Source of the DNA: DATARH01 sp035309005
GTDB taxonomy: Bacteria > Pseudomonadota > Alphaproteobacteria > ATCC43930 > CGMCC-115725
DNA: 64,000 nucleotides
Direction of reading: 5' to 3'
Assembly: GCA_035309005.1 (NCBI GenBank)
Contig: DATGFP010000015.1
Coordinates: 62,001-126,000, forward strand
The notes below the pieces were generated by a model. It did not search any database. It was not told the DNA's origin and was given only the letters and a program-made list of their open reading frames with translations. Below are positions 1 to 8,149 of this stretch, in pieces. The translations under genes and the position numbers were made by a program. The first letter of the stretch is position 1; each line of letters starts with the position of its first letter.

Positions 1-4
1 TCGC

Positions 5-772
5 TTGCTCGGCGAGGATGATCCGCCGCCTGTGCGGGTGCTGCGGCCGGCGGCAGGCTCGGCCTTTCTGCTGGCCGCCGATCATGCCGGGCGAGCGATC
101 CCGCGCCGTCTCGGCAATCTCGGCCTGCCGGAGGGCGAGCTGCAGCGCCACATCGCCTGGGACATCGGGATCGCCGGGGTGACCGAACGCCTGTCGCAGG
201 CGCTCGACGCCACTTCCGTGCTGCAAGCCTATTCGCGGCTCGTCATCGACTGCAACCGTCGGCCGGAATGGGGCAGTTCGATCCCGGTCGTAAGCGAAAC
301 CACAACAATTCCCGGCAACAAGGGGCTGGGCGAGGAGGAGCGCGAGGCTCGGCGGCGCGAAATCTTTCTCCCCTATCACGGTGCCATCGCCGAGCTCCTC
401 GGCGCGCGGGCGCACCGGCATAGCGTGCTGGTCGCGATGCACAGCTTCACCCCGGTGTTCAAGGGCGTGGCGCGCGCGGTCGAGGTTGGGGTTCTCTATA
501 ACCCCAACGCCCGCGACACCCGCTTGCCGCACATTATGCTCGACCTGCTGCGCGGCGAGGGCGATCTCGCGGTCGGCGACAACCAGCCTTACGCGATCAC
601 CGGCAACAGCGACTACACGGTGCCGACGCATGGCGAGGAACGTGGCCTATCGCATGTCGAGCTCGAGATCCGCCAGGATCTGATCGACGACGATCGCGGC
701 CAGGCTCTATGGGCAGCCCGCCTGGTGCGGCTGCTGCGCGAAGCCGAACGGCGGTTGATTGCCGCGGCCTGA
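5..772 (+). CDS. N-formylglutamate amidohydrolase family protein, possibly 5'-partial
   Basis: The 255-residue product resembles the N-formylglutamate amidohydrolase family (PF05013), which hydrolyses N-formyl amino acids, classically the last step of a histidine-degradation route. Visible family features are an AADHAG stretch near residue 25, the SRLVIDCNR segment around residue 78, an AMHSFTP segment near residue 144 and a SHVELEIRQDL segment near residue 218. The reading frame stays open to the left edge of the window, and the first candidate start is a TTG at 5, so the true start may lie outside. No hut genes are nearby, so the substrate is not known from context. Confidence 0.8.
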   Translation: MLGEDDPPPVRVLRPAAGSAFLLAADHAGRAIPRRLGNLGLPEGELQRHIAWDIGIAGVTERLSQALDATSVLQAYSRLVIDCNRRPEWGSSIPVVSETTTIPGNKGLGEEEREARRREIFLPYHGAIAELLGARAHRHSVLVAMHSFTPVFKGVARAVEVGVLYNPNARDTRLPHIMLDLLRGEGDLAVGDNQPYAITGNSDYTVPTHGEERGLSHVELEIRQDLIDDDRGQALWAARLVRLLREAERRLIAAA

Positions 773-831
773 CGACCTTCGGCCGCGGCCGCAGCACCGG
801 GATGCGGCAACAGAGCAAGGGCACCCGATCA

Positions 832-1215
832 ATGTCTCCCCTGTCACTCCTCCTCAACATCCTATGGCTGATATGCGGCGGGCTTGCGGCCGCCTTCGCC
901 TGGTTGGTTGCCGCCGGGTTGATGGCGCTGACGATCATCGGTCTGCCGTGGTCGTTCGCGGCGCTGCGCATCGCGCTCTATACGTTGCTGCCGTTCGGCC
1001 ATGAGATGGTACCCCGGCCGGATGCCGGGGTCCTCAGCGTGCTTGGCAACATCGTCTGGTTTGTCTTGGCGGGCTGGTGGCTGGCGATCGGACATCTGCT
1101 GCTGGCGCTCGTGCTGGCGATCACCATTATCGGCCTGCCGTTCGCCTGGGCGCACCTGAAGCTCGCGGGCGCCAGCCTTGCCCCGCTGGGAAAGGAGATA
1201 GTGCCGCTGCCGTGA
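832..1215 (+). CDS. YccF-domain inner membrane protein
   Basis: The 127-residue protein is almost entirely hydrophobic, with about four membrane segments. It carries the duplicated YccF signature: an IIGLPWSFAALRIA-like stretch around residues 36-50 and an IIGLPFAWAHLKLA-like stretch around residues 103-117, each followed by a polar PFG/PLG-x-E motif. I chose the ATG at 832 because the hydrophobic N-terminus follows directly; an in-frame ATG at 802 would add ten polar residues. The biochemical role of YccF proteins is unknown. It lies about 60 bp after the upstream gene on the same strand and may be co-transcribed with it. Confidence 0.8.
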   Translation: MSPLSLLLNILWLICGGLAAAFAWLVAAGLMALTIIGLPWSFAALRIALYTLLPFGHEMVPRPDAGVLSVLGNIVWFVLAGWWLAIGHLLLALVLAITIIGLPFAWAHLKLAGASLAPLGKEIVPLP

Positions 1216-1243
1216 TCCTGCCGGCGGGGCTCGCTCGTCGGTG

Positions 1244-2076
1244 TCAGCTGACTCCGCCATTTCGCGCCAGCCACTCGGCAACGATCGCGCTGACCGCGTC
1301 TTCCCGACCGACGTAGAAGTGGTCGCAATTCGGCACCACCGTCACATCGCAGGAGCCGCCGGCCTGGGCCTGGAACTGCTCGGCCGGATAAGCCTCGGGC
1401 GATTCCTGGTCGCCGCGGAGGAACAGCACCGGACACTGGATCCGCGGGAGCCAGCTCGACGATCGCCGGCATCGAAACCATGCGGTCGAGAAAGCTTGCG
1501 GCGCTCGCGACATACCACCAGCCGGGCATCAGTAGCAGATCATGCTTGCGTCCGGCGGCAACCATGGCACGCGCTTGGGCGGTTATCTCGTCGAGCCGGT
1601 CGCCCGCCATCAATACGGCGCGGCTCGAATTCGCGACCTGCCCGGTGCCGCCGGCATGCGCCGACAGTAGCACCAGCGCCGGGGTTTGCGGATAGTCGGC
1701 GACATGCTGGACGGCAAGCATGCCGCCGTTGCTGTGCCCGATGACCACCGGGCGCGGAAAGCCGTGCTCGGCCACCCAATCAGCCGCCGTTTCGGTTGTC
1801 GGCGATGCCTTCGGCGGTGGTCTGGAAGGCAGCCCCCTCGGCGGCGCGGCTGTCGCGGATCGACAAGATATCGTGCCCGCGGCGGTTGAACGCGAGGCAG
1901 GCAAACCCGAACGCGGTCAACCTCGGCGGCAGAAATCGCGGCGCACCGACATAGAAGTTCATCGTGTTGCCGTGGAACAGCAGCACGCCGCCGGCGCGAG
2001 CGCCGCCCTCAGGCTCGTAAAACGCGCCGTCGAGCGGCAAGGTATCGGTCGGGATCGAGACGAGTTCGGTGCGCAT
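1244..2076 (-). pseudogene. Alpha/beta hydrolase, broken by two frameshifts
   Basis: Three consecutive minus-strand frames together make one alpha/beta hydrolase. The first frame (to about 1790) holds the N-terminal LLFHGN strand and the FNRRGHD segment. The second (about 1790-1455) holds the nucleophile elbow GHSNGG. The third (about 1455-1244) holds the acid segment LRGDQES and the catalytic-histidine segment NCDHFYVG. The frame changes lie near 1790 and 1455, and each fits one extra base (or two missing). All parts of the catalytic triad survive, so the damage is recent or is an assembly error. The start is taken as ATG 2076; a TTG at 2085 directly abuts the stop of the upstream dehydratase gene. 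Confidence 0.8.
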
Positions 2077-2085
2077 GGCGAGCAA

Positions 2086-2403
2086 TCAGGGGGTCGGCGG
2101 GCGCCGGTCGCGCTCGGGCGCCAGTTCGTCGATCGCCTCGGCGAGCCGCACGTCGCGCTCGCTGACGCCCTCGACATCGTGCGTCGACAGGATGATTTCG
2201 ACGCGGTTGTAGACGTTGAAGATCTCGGGATGGTGATCCATTTTCTCCGCCGCCAGCGCGATGCGCGACAGGAACCCCCAGGCCTCCGAAAAATTGCTGA
2301 AGTGATAGCTTTTGCGGATCGCGTCGCGGTCCGCGACCTCGCTCCAGCCATGCAACTCGCGCAGCGCCGTGTGACGCGCCACACCGGTCAGCCGCTCGAC
2401 CAT
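2086..2403 (-). CDS. phhB: 4a-hydroxytetrahydrobiopterin dehydratase
   Basis: The 105-residue product has the length and motifs of pterin-4a-carbinolamine dehydratase (PCD/DCoH). This enzyme regenerates the pterin cofactor used by aromatic amino acid hydroxylases and also serves in molybdopterin metabolism. The signature runs from the FSEAWGFLSRIALAAEK helix (about residues 45-60) into the MDHHPEIFNVYNRVEI segment, which holds the active-site His-His-Pro-Glu, and then an LSTHDVEGVSERD strand. The ATG at 2403 gives the usual family length. The broken hydrolase follows directly on the same strand. No phenylalanine hydroxylase gene is visible in the window. Confidence 0.9.
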   Translation of the reverse strand: MVERLTGVARHTALRELHGWSEVADRDAIRKSYHFSNFSEAWGFLSRIALAAEKMDHHPEIFNVYNRVEIILSTHDVEGVSERDVRLAEAIDELAPERDRRPPTP

Positions 2404-2700
2404 GCCGTCCTCCCTTGCTGCTGGCTCTCGCCTTAGCAAGTGCGCTCGTGCGGGCGGCAGGTCAAGCCGGACGCTGGTTCGCACAGAGCTATGATTTGGA
2501 CGGCATTCGGGCTATTGAGCCGAACCACGCCGCCGGCGTCTGCAAATCAAGGATCCAGAGATGAAACGAGCCCAGAAGCGACCCTCGCCGACAGCCAGGC
2601 TGCGCGCCAAGCTGCGGGCGAAACGCCGCCGGCAGCGGGCGCGAGCCACCGGCTAGCCTCAGGTGATGCGCTGAGGCGGCCGACGGGTTGCATTACCCGA

Positions 2701-3567
2701 TCACGCCTGCGTGAAGAGCAAAACCGTGCCATTGGCGTCGCTGGCCTGGACGGCGAGGCGCCCGTCGGGGAGTTCGTCGAACGGCACCTGCCATTGCGCC
2801 AGATAATCGGCGGTCTGGTTGCGGCTGGCGACGGCGAGTTCGATGGCCGCGATGCCGGGCAGCGGCAGATCGGCGGCGAGAGTGATCCCTGGGTGCATCG
2901 TCTCGAAATCGTCCGGCGTCGAAAACAGGATGCGGTGCGGCCCGGTTCGAACGCTGGCGACGGCGTCGGTCGTGGTGACCTCGTGCAGCCCGAACAGGCG
3001 GTCGTAGGCCGGCAGCAGCGGTGCGGTCTCGGCGGCGACGACATGAAGGCCGCGCAGGCCGAGGGCGCCATTCGGGTGGGTCAGCCACTCCGGGCGGCGC
3101 AGCAGTTCCGGGGTCAGGTGGCCGCACACAAAGCAATCGAGCGCCGGCGTTTCCTCGGGCGGCAGCGCCAGCAGCGCAAAGCGCGGCACGACAGTGTCAT
3201 CGGGTAGCTCGATCTGGCGGCCGAGGGCGCGTGGTTCGCCCGGGTGCAGGCCGAGCGCGGCGAGCGCAGCGGCGGCCGCTTCGGCCGGCCCGTCGGCGGC
3301 GAAGGCGACCGCCATTGCGCCCTCGCGGCGCGCCAGGAAGGCGTTGAGGCGCCGGGCGTGCTCGTCCGGCTCGACGAACCCGAGAAGCTCGAGGTAATCG
3401 CGGGCGAACATACTGCAGTAATTGGCCGTGCCGCAAGGGCCATCGGCGCCCAGATGGCGGCCGCGCGGCGTCAGCGTAAAGCCGAGACGGGTCCAGCCCA
3501 GGCGGGCGCGTTCGAGATCGCGCACGCCGACGACGATGTGGTCCAATCCGGCAATCCCGTTGCGCAT
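2701..3567 (-). CDS. VOC-fold (glyoxalase-like) domain protein
   Basis: The 288-residue protein begins with a GLDHIVVGVRDLERAR motif, the typical first strand and helix of a vicinal-oxygen-chelate module. A second half starts near GLHVVAAETAPLL, about residue 160. This fits the glyoxalase-like family PF13468, in which a long VOC protein has one clear and one degenerate repeat. Candidate metal ligands include the first-strand His and the later ELLGF glutamate. The ATG at 3567 puts the motif at the N-terminus; the open frame upstream of it is low-complexity. The substrate is unknown. It starts about 20 bp after the TPR gene's stop on the same strand, so the two probably form an operon. Confidence 0.8.
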   Translation of the reverse strand: MRNGIAGLDHIVVGVRDLERARLGWTRLGFTLTPRGRHLGADGPCGTANYCSMFARDYLELLGFVEPDEHARRLNAFLARREGAMAVAFAADGPAEAAAAALAALGLHPGEPRALGRQIELPDDTVVPRFALLALPPEETPALDCFVCGHLTPELLRRPEWLTHPNGALGLRGLHVVAAETAPLLPAYDRLFGLHEVTTTDAVASVRTGPHRILFSTPDDFETMHPGITLAADLPLPGIAAIELAVASRNQTADYLAQWQVPFDELPDGRLAVQASDANGTVLLFTQA

Positions 3568-3586
3568 CGCGCCACCCTCCCTGCGC

Positions 3587-4225
3587 CTAAGGCATGCCGT
3601 CATTGTGCATGGCGTCGAGGATGGCGGCCGCGGCGCGGGTTGCCGGATCGTTCTCGCCGCCGATGTGGCTCCGCGTTTCAACCAGCTGACGCTGCAGCCA
3701 ATAGGCTTCGCCGCGATCGCCGTATTGCCACAACATCACCGCGAGGTTTCCCAGGGCGATCAGCGTGTCGTCGTCGTCCTCGCCGAGCGCCTCGTGCATC
3801 GCCGCGATCGTTGCTTCGAGCAGCGCGCGGGCGCCCTCCGGGTCGCCCTGGGCGGCGAGGGTGCCGGCCAGGTTGTTACGGGCGCGCAGCGTATCGCGCG
3901 CCGTCTCGCCCCAGATTTCGGGAGCCAGCGCGACGATGTGCTCCTGCAACCGCCGCGCCTCGGCGAGGTCGCCCTGCCCGCCCAGCGTCGCCGCCAGCTT
4001 GCCGAGCGCCTTCAGCGTGTCGCCGTGTGCCTCGCCGAGCGCCCGCCGGCGCACCGCGACGACATGCTCTTCGAGCGCCCGCTCCTCATCAAGTCGGCCG
4101 CGGGCCCACAGCATCTCGGCCAAATCGAGCATCCCGGCCAGCGTATCGGGGTGTTCGCTCCCCAGCCGGCGGGTCATCTCATCGACCCGCGCGCGCTGTT
4201 CGGCCACCGTCGTTTGCTGGCTCAT
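3587..4225 (-). CDS. Tetratricopeptide-repeat protein
   Basis: The 212-residue soluble protein is built from about four degenerate tetratricopeptide repeats. Each has a pattern like HPDTLAGMLDLAEMLWARG followed by a helix such as LDEERALEEHVVAVRRRALG. Spacing is about 42 residues, as in kinesin-light-chain-type TPRs (TPR_10/TPR_12). Such domains bind other proteins; no catalytic motif is seen and no partner can be named. I chose ATG 4225 because the residues encoded upstream of it do not look like protein. It is divergent from the amidase gene. Confidence 0.8.
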   Translation of the reverse strand: MSQQTTVAEQRARVDEMTRRLGSEHPDTLAGMLDLAEMLWARGRLDEERALEEHVVAVRRRALGEAHGDTLKALGKLAATLGGQGDLAEARRLQEHIVALAPEIWGETARDTLRARNNLAGTLAAQGDPEGARALLEATIAAMHEALGEDDDDTLIALGNLAVMLWQYGDRGEAYWLQRQLVETRSHIGGENDPATRAAAAILDAMHNDGMP

Positions 4226-4321
4226 CGCGCCACCCTGCCGCCGAAAGCTTTGCCTGGCAACCGGCTCCTGTAAAATGCCGGTTGCTGTTTGCGGGGAGCT
4301 TTGAAACCCCGGGCGGGTCGC

Positions 4322-4360
4322 GCCAAGAGCAGCGAGCCAAGAGCAGCGAGCCAAGAGGGA
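4322..4360 (+). repeat. 14-bp tandem repeat in the amidase leader
   Basis: The unit GCCAAGAGCAGCGA occurs twice in full (4322-4335 and 4336-4349) and then as an 11-base partial copy ending in a purine-rich stretch, just upstream of the amidase ATG. The last copy supplies the likely ribosome binding site (AAGAGGGAA). Variation in copy number would change the leader but not the coding frame. Confidence 0.85.
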
Positions 4361-4368
4361 AAACCGCG

Positions 4369-6702
4369 ATGACCGAGCAGAACAGCGCCGAGGCGCGGCC
4401 CTATTGCGTCGAAGAGGCGACGATCGCGGAATTGCACGCGGCGATCCGGGCCGGGCGAACGACCTGCGTCGCGGTCGTGCGGCAGTATTTGGCGCGAGTG
4501 CAGGCCTATAACGGCGTCGCGAGCCTGCTAGTCACTTCGGACGGCGCGGAGGTTCCAGCGGTGACCGGGATGGTGCGCGCCGGCGCGCCCCTCGCCTTTC
4601 CGAGCGAGACGGTCGCGGCTGGAACCCTCTTTCCCGACCTCGACAAGTACCAGGGACCACCGCTCGAATTCGGCCGCATGGAGGCGACTGCTTCCGATCC
4701 CTCGGTGTCGCAGCAATATGGCATGATCGTCGGCCAGCCCGATGCCGGACAGCTCAATGCCCTCGCGACCCTCAATATTCGCGGCGAGCGCTCGGTGACT
4801 TGCAAGGGCGAATACGACCGGCACCCATCGCTGGGGCCACTGCCGCCCGGCGCGCCACCGGCATGCGAGGTGTTTCGCCACTATCCGGACGCGCTCGAAC
4901 AGGCCGCCGAACTCGACGCCACATACGGCCGCAACCCGCCGCTCGACGAATTGCCGATGTACGGCGTCGTATTCTCGTTCAAGGATCCGTTCGATACCAA
5001 GGACATGCGCACCACCGGCGGGGGCGATGCGGCCTACGACATCGATTTTCCGGCGCGCGACCACATCCTCGTCGAGCAGCTGCGCAACAAGGGCGCAATC
5101 ATCTTCGCCAAGGCGGTGTGCACCGAATACAACGGCCGCGCCGGCAACCCCGGCGGCCGGCACTCGCCCGACAAGGTGCTGCCCTCGGTGCTCGGCTACC
5201 AGCGCAGCTCGTGGGGCGGCAACCCGGCGAACGTCTACGATACGACGCGCGCCGCCTCGTTGGGCTCCTCCTCGGGGTCCGCGGTCTCGGTCAGCGCCAA
5301 CCTCGTGATGGCGAGCCTTGGCGAAGAGACGCGGGCCTCGACCCGCGGCCCCGCCAACCACAATTCCTGCGCCCTGATCCTGCCGCACAAGGCGATGCTC
5401 GGCTTTGACGGCGGCGCGATCGGCGCCGACATCTACTGCGACCGCAGCGGCATCATCTGCCGCACGATCGCCGACAGCGCCCGCGTGCTCGACGCGCTGA
5501 AGGACCCCAAGCACGGCTATTACGACCCGCGCGACCCCTACACGACGGTGCCGCGCTCGTCGGTGCTGGCGAGCGGCTATGCCGTCCATACTCGGCCGGC
5601 GGGCAGCCTCAAGGGCATGCGCATCGGCATCGTGCGCGAGTCGATGCTGGTGCGCCCGGGCGAGAAGGCGACGGTGCCGATCACCACGGCGGCAGCGGCC
5701 GAGATCAAATCGGTGCTGGGGGCGAAGCTGGGTGCAACGCTGGTCGAGTCGTCCGACCCGCTGTGGCGGCCAGACCGCGACATCGAACAGATGAACCCGG
5801 ATTTCCGCGCCGCGCTGGCGAAGCTGGTGCCGGTGTTCATGCCCGATTTGTTGTTCCGCCTGGGGCTGGACGGCACGCCGGTGTTCAAGGAATTCGCCGC
5901 GGCGATCCGGCCGACCGAGTTCATGCCCGGCAAGGTTTTCGGGGGCGGCGCGATGGCGCCGATCGACTATATGATCGAATTGGCCGAGCGCCGCATCGCG
6001 CCGCCCGCCAATCTCGATATCGCGACGATCCAGGAGCAGGAGCTGGCGATGAGCTTCCGCTTTCACATCCCGCAATATTTGTCGCGGCGGGCGGCGGATT
6101 GGCGGGCGCGCGGCTTTAGCGAAACTCTCGCCGATTTCGCCGCGCTCAACCGGCGCTCCAAGTTCTGGGGTGACGATGGCCGCGCCGCCTTCAAGAACTG
6201 GGAGGAGGTGAGCGACCCGCGCAATGCGTTGGGCGGTCGCCAGGGGGTCGACGAGCGCATCATGCTGCGGGAACTCTTGCGCCGGCTCGACATGATGGTG
6301 CTCCTCGAAAATCGGCTCGACGCGTTCGTCCGCCTGCACACACCCTTGCCGCCGGCGAAAATCGGCGGCGCCAACGACCCGCTGGGCGGCGGCAACAATC
6401 TGCGGATGGAGACGTTCTACGGCCCCAACGCCGGCCTGACCGAGGTGTTGATCCCGGCGGGCTACGTGACCGAGGCCTGGGACCCGGTGTTCCGACTGAG
6501 CCCCGATCGAATGCGCTACGTCTCGGCCCCGGCAGCCGCCCCGACGGTGCTGCGCGCGCCCGGCCTGCCGTTTTCGCTGGTATTCCGCGCCGAGCCCGGT
6601 CGCGAGGATCTCGTGCTCAAGATCGCCGCCGCTTACGAGGAGGCGTCTCACCGGCGCATCCCGCCGCCTGCCTTCGGCCCGCTAGCGGCGGCGCCGGAAT
6701 AA
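4369..6702 (+). CDS. Amidase-signature family protein, long form
   Basis: The 777-residue protein belongs to the amidase-signature family, which hydrolyses carboxamides with a Ser-cisSer-Lys triad. The probable catalytic lysine is K205 in SFKDPFDTK. The glycine/serine loop GSSSGS lies at about 299-304, and the nucleophile is probably S324. The family usually reads GGS-I-R around the nucleophile, but here it is RASTRGP. At 777 residues it is much longer than the usual 450-550. The extra length is about 100 residues before the lysine loop and a long C-terminal region. There is no signal peptide. ATG 4369 was chosen because an AAGAGGGAA ribosome binding site precedes it. The substrate is unknown. 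Confidence 0.85.
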   Translation: MTEQNSAEARPYCVEEATIAELHAAIRAGRTTCVAVVRQYLARVQAYNGVASLLVTSDGAEVPAVTGMVRAGAPLAFPSETVAAGTLFPDLDKYQGPPLEFGRMEATASDPSVSQQYGMIVGQPDAGQLNALATLNIRGERSVTCKGEYDRHPSLGPLPPGAPPACEVFRHYPDALEQAAELDATYGRNPPLDELPMYGVVFSFKDPFDTKDMRTTGGGDAAYDIDFPARDHILVEQLRNKGAIIFAKAVCTEYNGRAGNPGGRHSPDKVLPSVLGYQRSSWGGNPANVYDTTRAASLGSSSGSAVSVSANLVMASLGEETRASTRGPANHNSCALILPHKAMLGFDGGAIGADIYCDRSGIICRTIADSARVLDALKDPKHGYYDPRDPYTTVPRSSVLASGYAVHTRPAGSLKGMRIGIVRESMLVRPGEKATVPITTAAAAEIKSVLGAKLGATLVESSDPLWRPDRDIEQMNPDFRAALAKLVPVFMPDLLFRLGLDGTPVFKEFAAAIRPTEFMPGKVFGGGAMAPIDYMIELAERRIAPPANLDIATIQEQELAMSFRFHIPQYLSRRAADWRARGFSETLADFAALNRRSKFWGDDGRAAFKNWEEVSDPRNALGGRQGVDERIMLRELLRRLDMMVLLENRLDAFVRLHTPLPPAKIGGANDPLGGGNNLRMETFYGPNAGLTEVLIPAGYVTEAWDPVFRLSPDRMRYVSAPAAAPTVLRAPGLPFSLVFRAEPGREDLVLKIAAAYEEASHRRIPPPAFGPLAAAPE

Positions 6703-6890
6703 TCCGGAAACGCCGCCCGGCTTTTCTCGACCCGACTTCTGCGTTCTCCACGTCTCCCTGACAAATTAAGATAAAAGCGAAATAAATCAGAATTGATAGT
6801 CTGCTGAGTAGTATTGCGGTCAGTTATGTTAACCATTAATGTTAGGTTACTTTCCGACGGGTCAGCATTCCTCTGGATGGAGAGTTGGCG

Positions 6891-7058
6891 ATGGGCAGGT
6901 CGCGATTTTTCCCTACCTCTCTCGAGCGCGCCGCGTTTCAGCCGCCGGCATCCTATGAACGCGGTTCGTGGCAGCCGGGCAAGACCGGGGCGCTGGCGCT
7001 CGAGCTTGCTCTACTCATCAGCGCGATCGCGGTCCTCGCCGTCAACGTCGTGCGATAG
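6891..7058 (+). CDS. Small single-pass membrane protein, 55 residues, tentative
   Basis: A 55-codon ORF starts at ATG 6891 with a GGAGAG ribosome binding site six bases upstream. The first 33 residues are polar and aromatic. The last 22 (from about KTGALALELALL to the end) form one hydrophobic helix suited to a membrane anchor. It is followed 64 bp later by a perfect hairpin and preceded by an AT-rich stretch (6760-6845) that could hold a promoter. I do not recognise a family. Real expression is plausible but unproven. Confidence 0.4.
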   Translation: MGRSRFFPTSLERAAFQPPASYERGSWQPGKTGALALELALLISAIAVLAVNVVR

Positions 7059-7121
7059 CTGCCAACGGGAAGCGGCGGGCCGTGGGCTGCTGACGCGCGC
7101 ATCGCCCGCCAACAAACACCG

Positions 7122-7148
7122 GTCCGGCGCCCTATTAGGGCGCCGGAC
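7122..7148. terminator. Perfect 11-bp hairpin between convergent genes
   Basis: GTCCGGCGCCC (7122-7132) and its exact reverse complement (7138-7148) flank the loop TATTA. No T-run follows on either strand. Its place between the plus-strand small ORF and the minus-strand PRC-barrel gene suggests a bidirectional terminator. Confidence 0.5.
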
Positions 7149-7169
7149 GCTGGTAACCGGGTCGCACAT

Positions 7170-7543
7170 TCAGACGCGGTCGACACTCCAGTATTCGTCA
7201 ATGCGGCCGGTATAGGCACGATCCGACCAATCCGGCCGAGCGCCCGTCGTATAGCGCGGCGCGCCTTCCAGGCGGCTGCGGTCGGTCGACGACATACCCG
7301 CCCAGCGACAGGTCATAGTCGAGCGATTTCCAGGGGAGCGGATGGTAACTCTCGCCGATCCCAAGGAAACCCCCAAATGACATCACCGCGTAATCGACCT
7401 GGCCGGTGAACTTGTCGATCATCAGATGGTGCACGGTGCCGAGGCGGTCGCCGTTTCGGTTATAGACTGCGGTGCCGTCGACCTTTTCGGACGAGATGAG
7501 CGTGGCGCTTTCGTCAAGCGTCCATCGTCCGCGCCGTTCCCAT
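7170..7543 (-). pseudogene. PRC-barrel domain protein, frameshifted
   Basis: Read across frames, the minus strand encodes a typical alphaproteobacterial PRC-barrel protein. An ATLISSEKVDGTAVYNRNG segment leads into the frame with GDRLGTVHHLMIDK, then a DYAVMSFGGFLGIGESYHPL stretch and an LGGYVVD end. Near 7293 the frame changes to the one with DRSRLEGAPRY, which runs to the stop at 7170. The middle frame has no start codon near its 5' end. The nearest good ATG (7543, nine codons to a stop) is in another frame, implying a second shift near 7513. The sequence is otherwise well conserved, so recent decay or sequencing error is likely. Such proteins are often linked to stress tolerance, but the function is uncertain. 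Confidence 0.7.
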
Positions 7544-7771
7544 GGTATCGGTTTCCAAATTGACCTCCTTTGACTTTCACATCTACACCTACAGCGTCCT
7601 GCATCCGCATGTTCCCGACGGCATCGTTCGATTGAAGACCGGGTGGGACGGCTCTCTCCGCGGTAGAGGTGCCATTCGTGAATCCATGAAACTGGCCCGC
7701 TTGTGCTGGATTGAGAGGACGGCGCGAGGCCGTCCTCTGATGGCCGGGTCGCCGCTGTTCCTTCGGCCTCG

Positions 7772-7846
7772 TTAGATCACGTGAAACAGCCAAAGTACGA
7801 CGACTAATGACAGTGGAACGCCCAAAAGCCAGAGTAGGATAGGCAT
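7772..7846 (-). CDS. 24-residue hydrophobic small protein
   Basis: This 24-codon ORF has ATG at 7846, a strong GAGGAGAA ribosome binding site four bases upstream, and a TAA stop. The peptide is one hydrophobic helix (MPILLWLLGVPLSLVVVL followed by WLFHVI) with almost no charge. Very short membrane peptides of this look occur in alphaproteobacteria, often near stress genes, but I cannot name a family. The strong ribosome binding site is the main support. Confidence 0.5.
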   Translation of the reverse strand: MPILLWLLGVPLSLVVVLWLFHVI

Positions 7847-8149
7847 GTCATTCTCCTCGGTCGTAGCACGGTTGAAAATCAATCCGGCTGGATTACGCGG
7901 CAGGAACTTCACCAAGCCGAGCATATCCGGTGTGCCCCTTCATTGGGGCCATAGCAGGTAAACATGGGTTTTGCGCAGATGTTCTCATTGCGCGCCGAAT
8001 AGATCGGCGCGAAGCCCTCAAGGCTCGGGCGCAGAGCGGCGACGGGAGAAGGTTCCATCAGGCGTGACGGCCAAGTGCAAGCGGCACTACCGCCGGCGGG
8101 CTTGAGGCCCTGAATCGCCTCGAAAGAGCCGAGGACTTGAATTCAGGAT
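7847..8149. other. Intergenic stretch with no gene seen
   Basis: No ORF here looks like protein and I see no RNA gene. The minus-strand promoter for the 24-residue ORF should lie in the left part. The DSD1 gene ends at the right edge. Confidence 0.6.

Noticed and set aside
4528..6651. 707-codon minus-strand open frame opposite the amidase
   Set aside because: Low-complexity composition typical of a GC-rich shadow; the amidase on the plus strand has clear motifs.
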